From Parachlamydiales bacterium (GTDB lineage: Bacteria; Chlamydiota; Chlamydiia; Chlamydiales; JABDDJ01): a stretch of DNA of 64,000 bases. The position numbers were made by a program, and so were the translations under genes. Location of the stretch: contig JBAZCF010000001.1 in assembly GCA_041671045.1 (NCBI GenBank), positions 496,001 through 560,000 on the forward strand. The letters are read 5' to 3'. Below, one piece after another: positions 61,791-64,000 of the stretch. The notes beneath the pieces were generated by a model that was not told the origin of the DNA, did not search any database, and saw only the letters and a list, made by a program, of their open reading frames with translations. The first letter of the stretch is position 1, and each line of letters opens with the position of its first letter.

Positions 61791-63209
61791 TTATACCACA
61801 CTTCCAATTAGGTCGTAATCAGTATGTCCAGTAATTTTAACTTTATATCTTTTGCCGAAGGCATCGACCTTTCTGCCGTCGTTGATGATAACCTGGCCAT
61901 CGATGTCGGGACATTGGCCGTAGTGGCGCCCAACCATCAACATTTTGGATTCAGGATGGTAGCCTTCGACGACGACAGGAACTGTTTTACCTACCATCTT
62001 AGCGAGGACTTTTTTCAAAGTCTTCTTCTGTGTTTTCATCAACGCATGATAACGGCGATTTTTCACATTTTCGGGATGGTGGTCTTCCAGTGTGTCGGCA
62101 TGGGAGCCTTTTTCACGGGAGTACTTGAAGATACCGACATTGTCTAACTGGTATTTTTCTAGGAAGGTGCCCAGTTCTTTAAATTCTTCTTCGGACTCGC
62201 CAGGGAAGCCGACGATGAGGCTTGTGCGGATGATAATGTCAGGAATTTCTTTACGCAGCTTCTCGATGACAGATAGGATTTGTTCACGTGAAGTAGTGCG
62301 ACGCATCTTTTTGAGTACGCGGTCGTTGACGTGCTGGATAGGGATGTCAACATAACGGCAGATGCGTTTGTCGTTCTTCATCAATTCGATAAGCTCGTCG
62401 GTGATTTCATCCGGATAGAGGTAGAGAAGTCTGATCCAGTAGTCATTTTCATTTTTTAGTAGATCTTTAAGCAGGTCAACGAGACCGTCGGCGCGTTTAT
62501 AGCCGTGGTCTTTACCGTAGTCGCCTAGATCTTGCGCAATGAGGATGATTTCTTGGACGCCCTGATTGAGTAAAAGTTCAAATTCTTTTTTGATCTGTTC
62601 TTTGCTCTTGCTCTTTAGAGGGCCCTTAATATTAGGGATGATGCAGTAAGAGCATTTTTTGCGGCAGCCTTCGGCTATTTTAAGGTAGGCAAAATGCTTA
62701 GGTGTGGAAAGTTGGCGGGGAACTTCACCTGCTTCGATATAACTGCGGGCGGAAGTAATCTGCATGCCTTTTTCTGTGGAGCGTACAGCTTCCAGAATTT
62801 TTTCCACATCGCCGGAACCAAGGTAATAGTCTACAGTAGGAAAGCGGTCTTTCAATTCAGGATGGTGAGTTTGGACCATGCAGCCGGTAACGATGAGTTT
62901 TGCGGATTCTTTGCGCTCATCCAATGTCATTTTGATTGTTTGAGAAGACTCGTTACGCGAAGCTTCAAGAAAACCGCATGTGTTGATAACGATATAGTCG
63001 GCTTCAGCCAGTACTTCAGTAGCTTCGTAGCCAGCACGCAAGAGGATGCCTAACATAACTTCACTGTCGACAAGGTTACGTGGGCAGCCTAAGCTGATAA
63101 AATGAATTTTATTTCCAGGCTCTATCCATTTTAGCTTGCCATCTGGCGGCAATGCAGTTTCTTGTTCAGGTTGAGGTAGATTATTTTTCTCTTTGATTAC
63201 TGGCAGCAT
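61791..63209 (-). CDS. rimO: Ribosomal protein S12 methylthiotransferase RimO
   Basis: A 472-residue radical-SAM enzyme that methylthiolates an Asp of ribosomal protein S12. The UPF0004 domain carries C42, C78 and C110 (SLGCPRNLVDSE, NTCGFLE, VTGCMVQ); the radical-SAM cluster motif is CRKKCSYCIIP (C182, C186, C189); a TRAM domain ends the protein. The first 35 residues are extra compared with many RimO proteins. SLGCPRNLVDSE separates it from MiaB. Confidence 0.95.
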   Translation of the reverse strand: MLPVIKEKNNLPQPEQETALPPDGKLKWIEPGNKIHFISLGCPRNLVDSEVMLGILLRAGYEATEVLAEADYIVINTCGFLEASRNESSQTIKMTLDERKESAKLIVTGCMVQTHHPELKDRFPTVDYYLGSGDVEKILEAVRSTEKGMQITSARSYIEAGEVPRQLSTPKHFAYLKIAEGCRKKCSYCIIPNIKGPLKSKSKEQIKKEFELLLNQGVQEIILIAQDLGDYGKDHGYKRADGLVDLLKDLLKNENDYWIRLLYLYPDEITDELIELMKNDKRICRYVDIPIQHVNDRVLKKMRRTTSREQILSVIEKLRKEIPDIIIRTSLIVGFPGESEEEFKELGTFLEKYQLDNVGIFKYSREKGSHADTLEDHHPENVKNRRYHALMKTQKKTLKKVLAKMVGKTVPVVVEGYHPESKMLMVGRHYGQCPDIDGQVIINDGRKVDAFGKRYKVKITGHTDYDLIGSVV

Positions 63210-63284
63210 TTTACTTATCCATAAATTAATGGGGATAGTATACCCCGATCTCTAAAAACTTTCAATGGTTTACGCTTCAAAATA

Positions 63285-63947
63285 CTATTGGCTTCCTAAA
63301 GGAATAACTGAAGTGTTCTTTAGAGGAAGCCCGTATTTCTCTGCTGAGGCGTTATAAAGTGTAACAATATATTGGAGATGATTTTGTACTCGATCTCTTA
63401 CGGGTTTATCTAATTTTCTTAAGGAAAGCAAAAGTTGATAATTGTCTTGGAGGTCGCTTTTATCCCAAACCTTTTGTTTATCGTTTATAGGTTTATTCTT
63501 TACCTCTTCTAGATCTATTTCTAGGTCGTGTTGCTCATCTAAGAGGCAGTGCTGAAGTGCGCTTGTATATCGGTCCTCTGTTAGACATAGCAAAATATCC
63601 ATATCTGACCACATTTTGATAGAATTTAGGGGAATTTCATGATCTTTAAATGCGTTCGAAGTTTCCAGAAAAAGCGATTCAACATCCTTAGTATTTTTAT
63701 CGCTGTTTTCATATTTGAAGAGCTCAGCGAATAACTGACACGCTGGGCTCTTGGATGCATTATCTGAACAATAGTCATTAAAGCAGTCACGGACCGAGCT
63801 GGAGTAAAAGTCAGAGGGTTCTTCGGATACATCTTCCAGATATAGGTATTGATAGAGGGCCCACATTTTATAGGTGTCATCCTTAATAGTTTCCAAGCAC
63901 GGGTTTAAGGTCGTTTTGAAATCCGAAAAATCGATAAGTGATGTCAA
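63285..63947 (-). CDS. Hypothetical protein, 220 residues
   Basis: Not recognised. Acidic and helix-rich, with no signal peptide or membrane helix. It lies alone next to the window's right edge, upstream of rimO by about 75 bases. Only composition and an open frame with a plausible ATG support it. Confidence 0.6.
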   Translation of the reverse strand: MTSLIDFSDFKTTLNPCLETIKDDTYKMWALYQYLYLEDVSEEPSDFYSSSVRDCFNDYCSDNASKSPACQLFAELFKYENSDKNTKDVESLFLETSNAFKDHEIPLNSIKMWSDMDILLCLTEDRYTSALQHCLLDEQHDLEIDLEEVKNKPINDKQKVWDKSDLQDNYQLLLSLRKLDKPVRDRVQNHLQYIVTLYNASAEKYGLPLKNTSVIPLGSQ

Positions 63948-64000
63948 TGCGAGCGAAATTTTATTGTAAATAAAATCTGTAGAGAACGAGGTATTTAGTT

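Noticed and set aside
1..64000. Insertion sequences, prophage or plasmid functions
   Set aside because: I found no transposase, integrase, phage structural gene or replication origin in the window.

Overview
The window reads as chromosome of a Chlamydiae bacterium, most likely a Chlamydia-related ('environmental') lineage of the Parachlamydiales rather than the genus Chlamydia. The evidence is a cysteine-rich envelope cluster (omcA, a second small Cys-rich lipoprotein, omcB with its characteristic C-terminal repeats), a MOMP-like porin, the xseA / xseB / dxs neighbourhood known from Chlamydia, gyrB-gyrA behind a DUF721/DciA-like gene, and many hydrophobic or helical proteins of the inclusion-protein type with no recognisable homologues. 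A complete histidine-utilisation operon and queG point away from the strongly reduced animal-pathogen genomes. The family cannot be fixed from this sequence alone.

Layout. 1-1.5 kb: three tandem paralogous small membrane proteins, the first cut by the window edge. 1.5-4.4 kb (minus): LOG-family nucleosidase-like gene, queG, a YitT-type membrane protein, then tRNA-Asp and tRNA-Val. 4.6-9.1 kb: lineage-specific genes, one resembling a catalytically dead M48 peptidase, and a TraB/ChaN-like protein. 9.1-17.7 kb (plus): ispH, a Cys-rich barrel protein, dciA-like, gyrB, gyrA, an RluA-type pseudouridine synthase. 17.8-21.2 kb: exported FAD oxidoreductase, heptosyltransferase, Nudix hydrolase, SRP RNA. 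21.2-26.1 kb (minus): an operon of a DUF3604 protein, an asparagine-synthetase-like protein and a methyltransferase; the first two have lost textbook catalytic residues. 26.4-30 kb: membrane protein, RNase Y, outer-membrane protein. 30.1-34.1 kb (plus): HdeD-like, a repeat (probable beta-solenoid) protein and a methyltransferase in a tight operon. 34.2-37.8 kb: a 1211-residue orphan. 38-43.3 kb (minus): hutH-hutU-hutI-hutG. 43.5-49.2 kb: small secreted protein, DMT transporter, MOMP-like porin, bioY, DUF2892 protein, orphan. 49.4-51.9 kb (minus): omcA / small lipoprotein / omcB. 52-64 kb (minus): nadK, dxs, xseB, two Inc-like genes, xseA, lysS, a 58-residue membrane protein, rimO and an orphan.

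How it works together. Isoprenoid synthesis is represented by dxs and ispH; tRNA and ribosome modification by queG, rluA-type, rimO, lysS and two tRNAs; DNA topology and repair by gyrAB and xseAB. The Cys-rich proteins and three barrel proteins with Cys-rich N-termini fit the disulfide-linked envelope that Chlamydiae use for rigidity. The hut operon would convert host histidine to glutamate. The least understood parts are the DUF3604 / AsnB-like / methyltransferase operon and the HdeD / repeat protein / methyltransferase operon. Function calls rest on motifs read by eye; no database search was run. Several start codons were moved to internal positions where a Shine-Dalgarno sequence or the neighbouring gene supports it, as noted in each entry.
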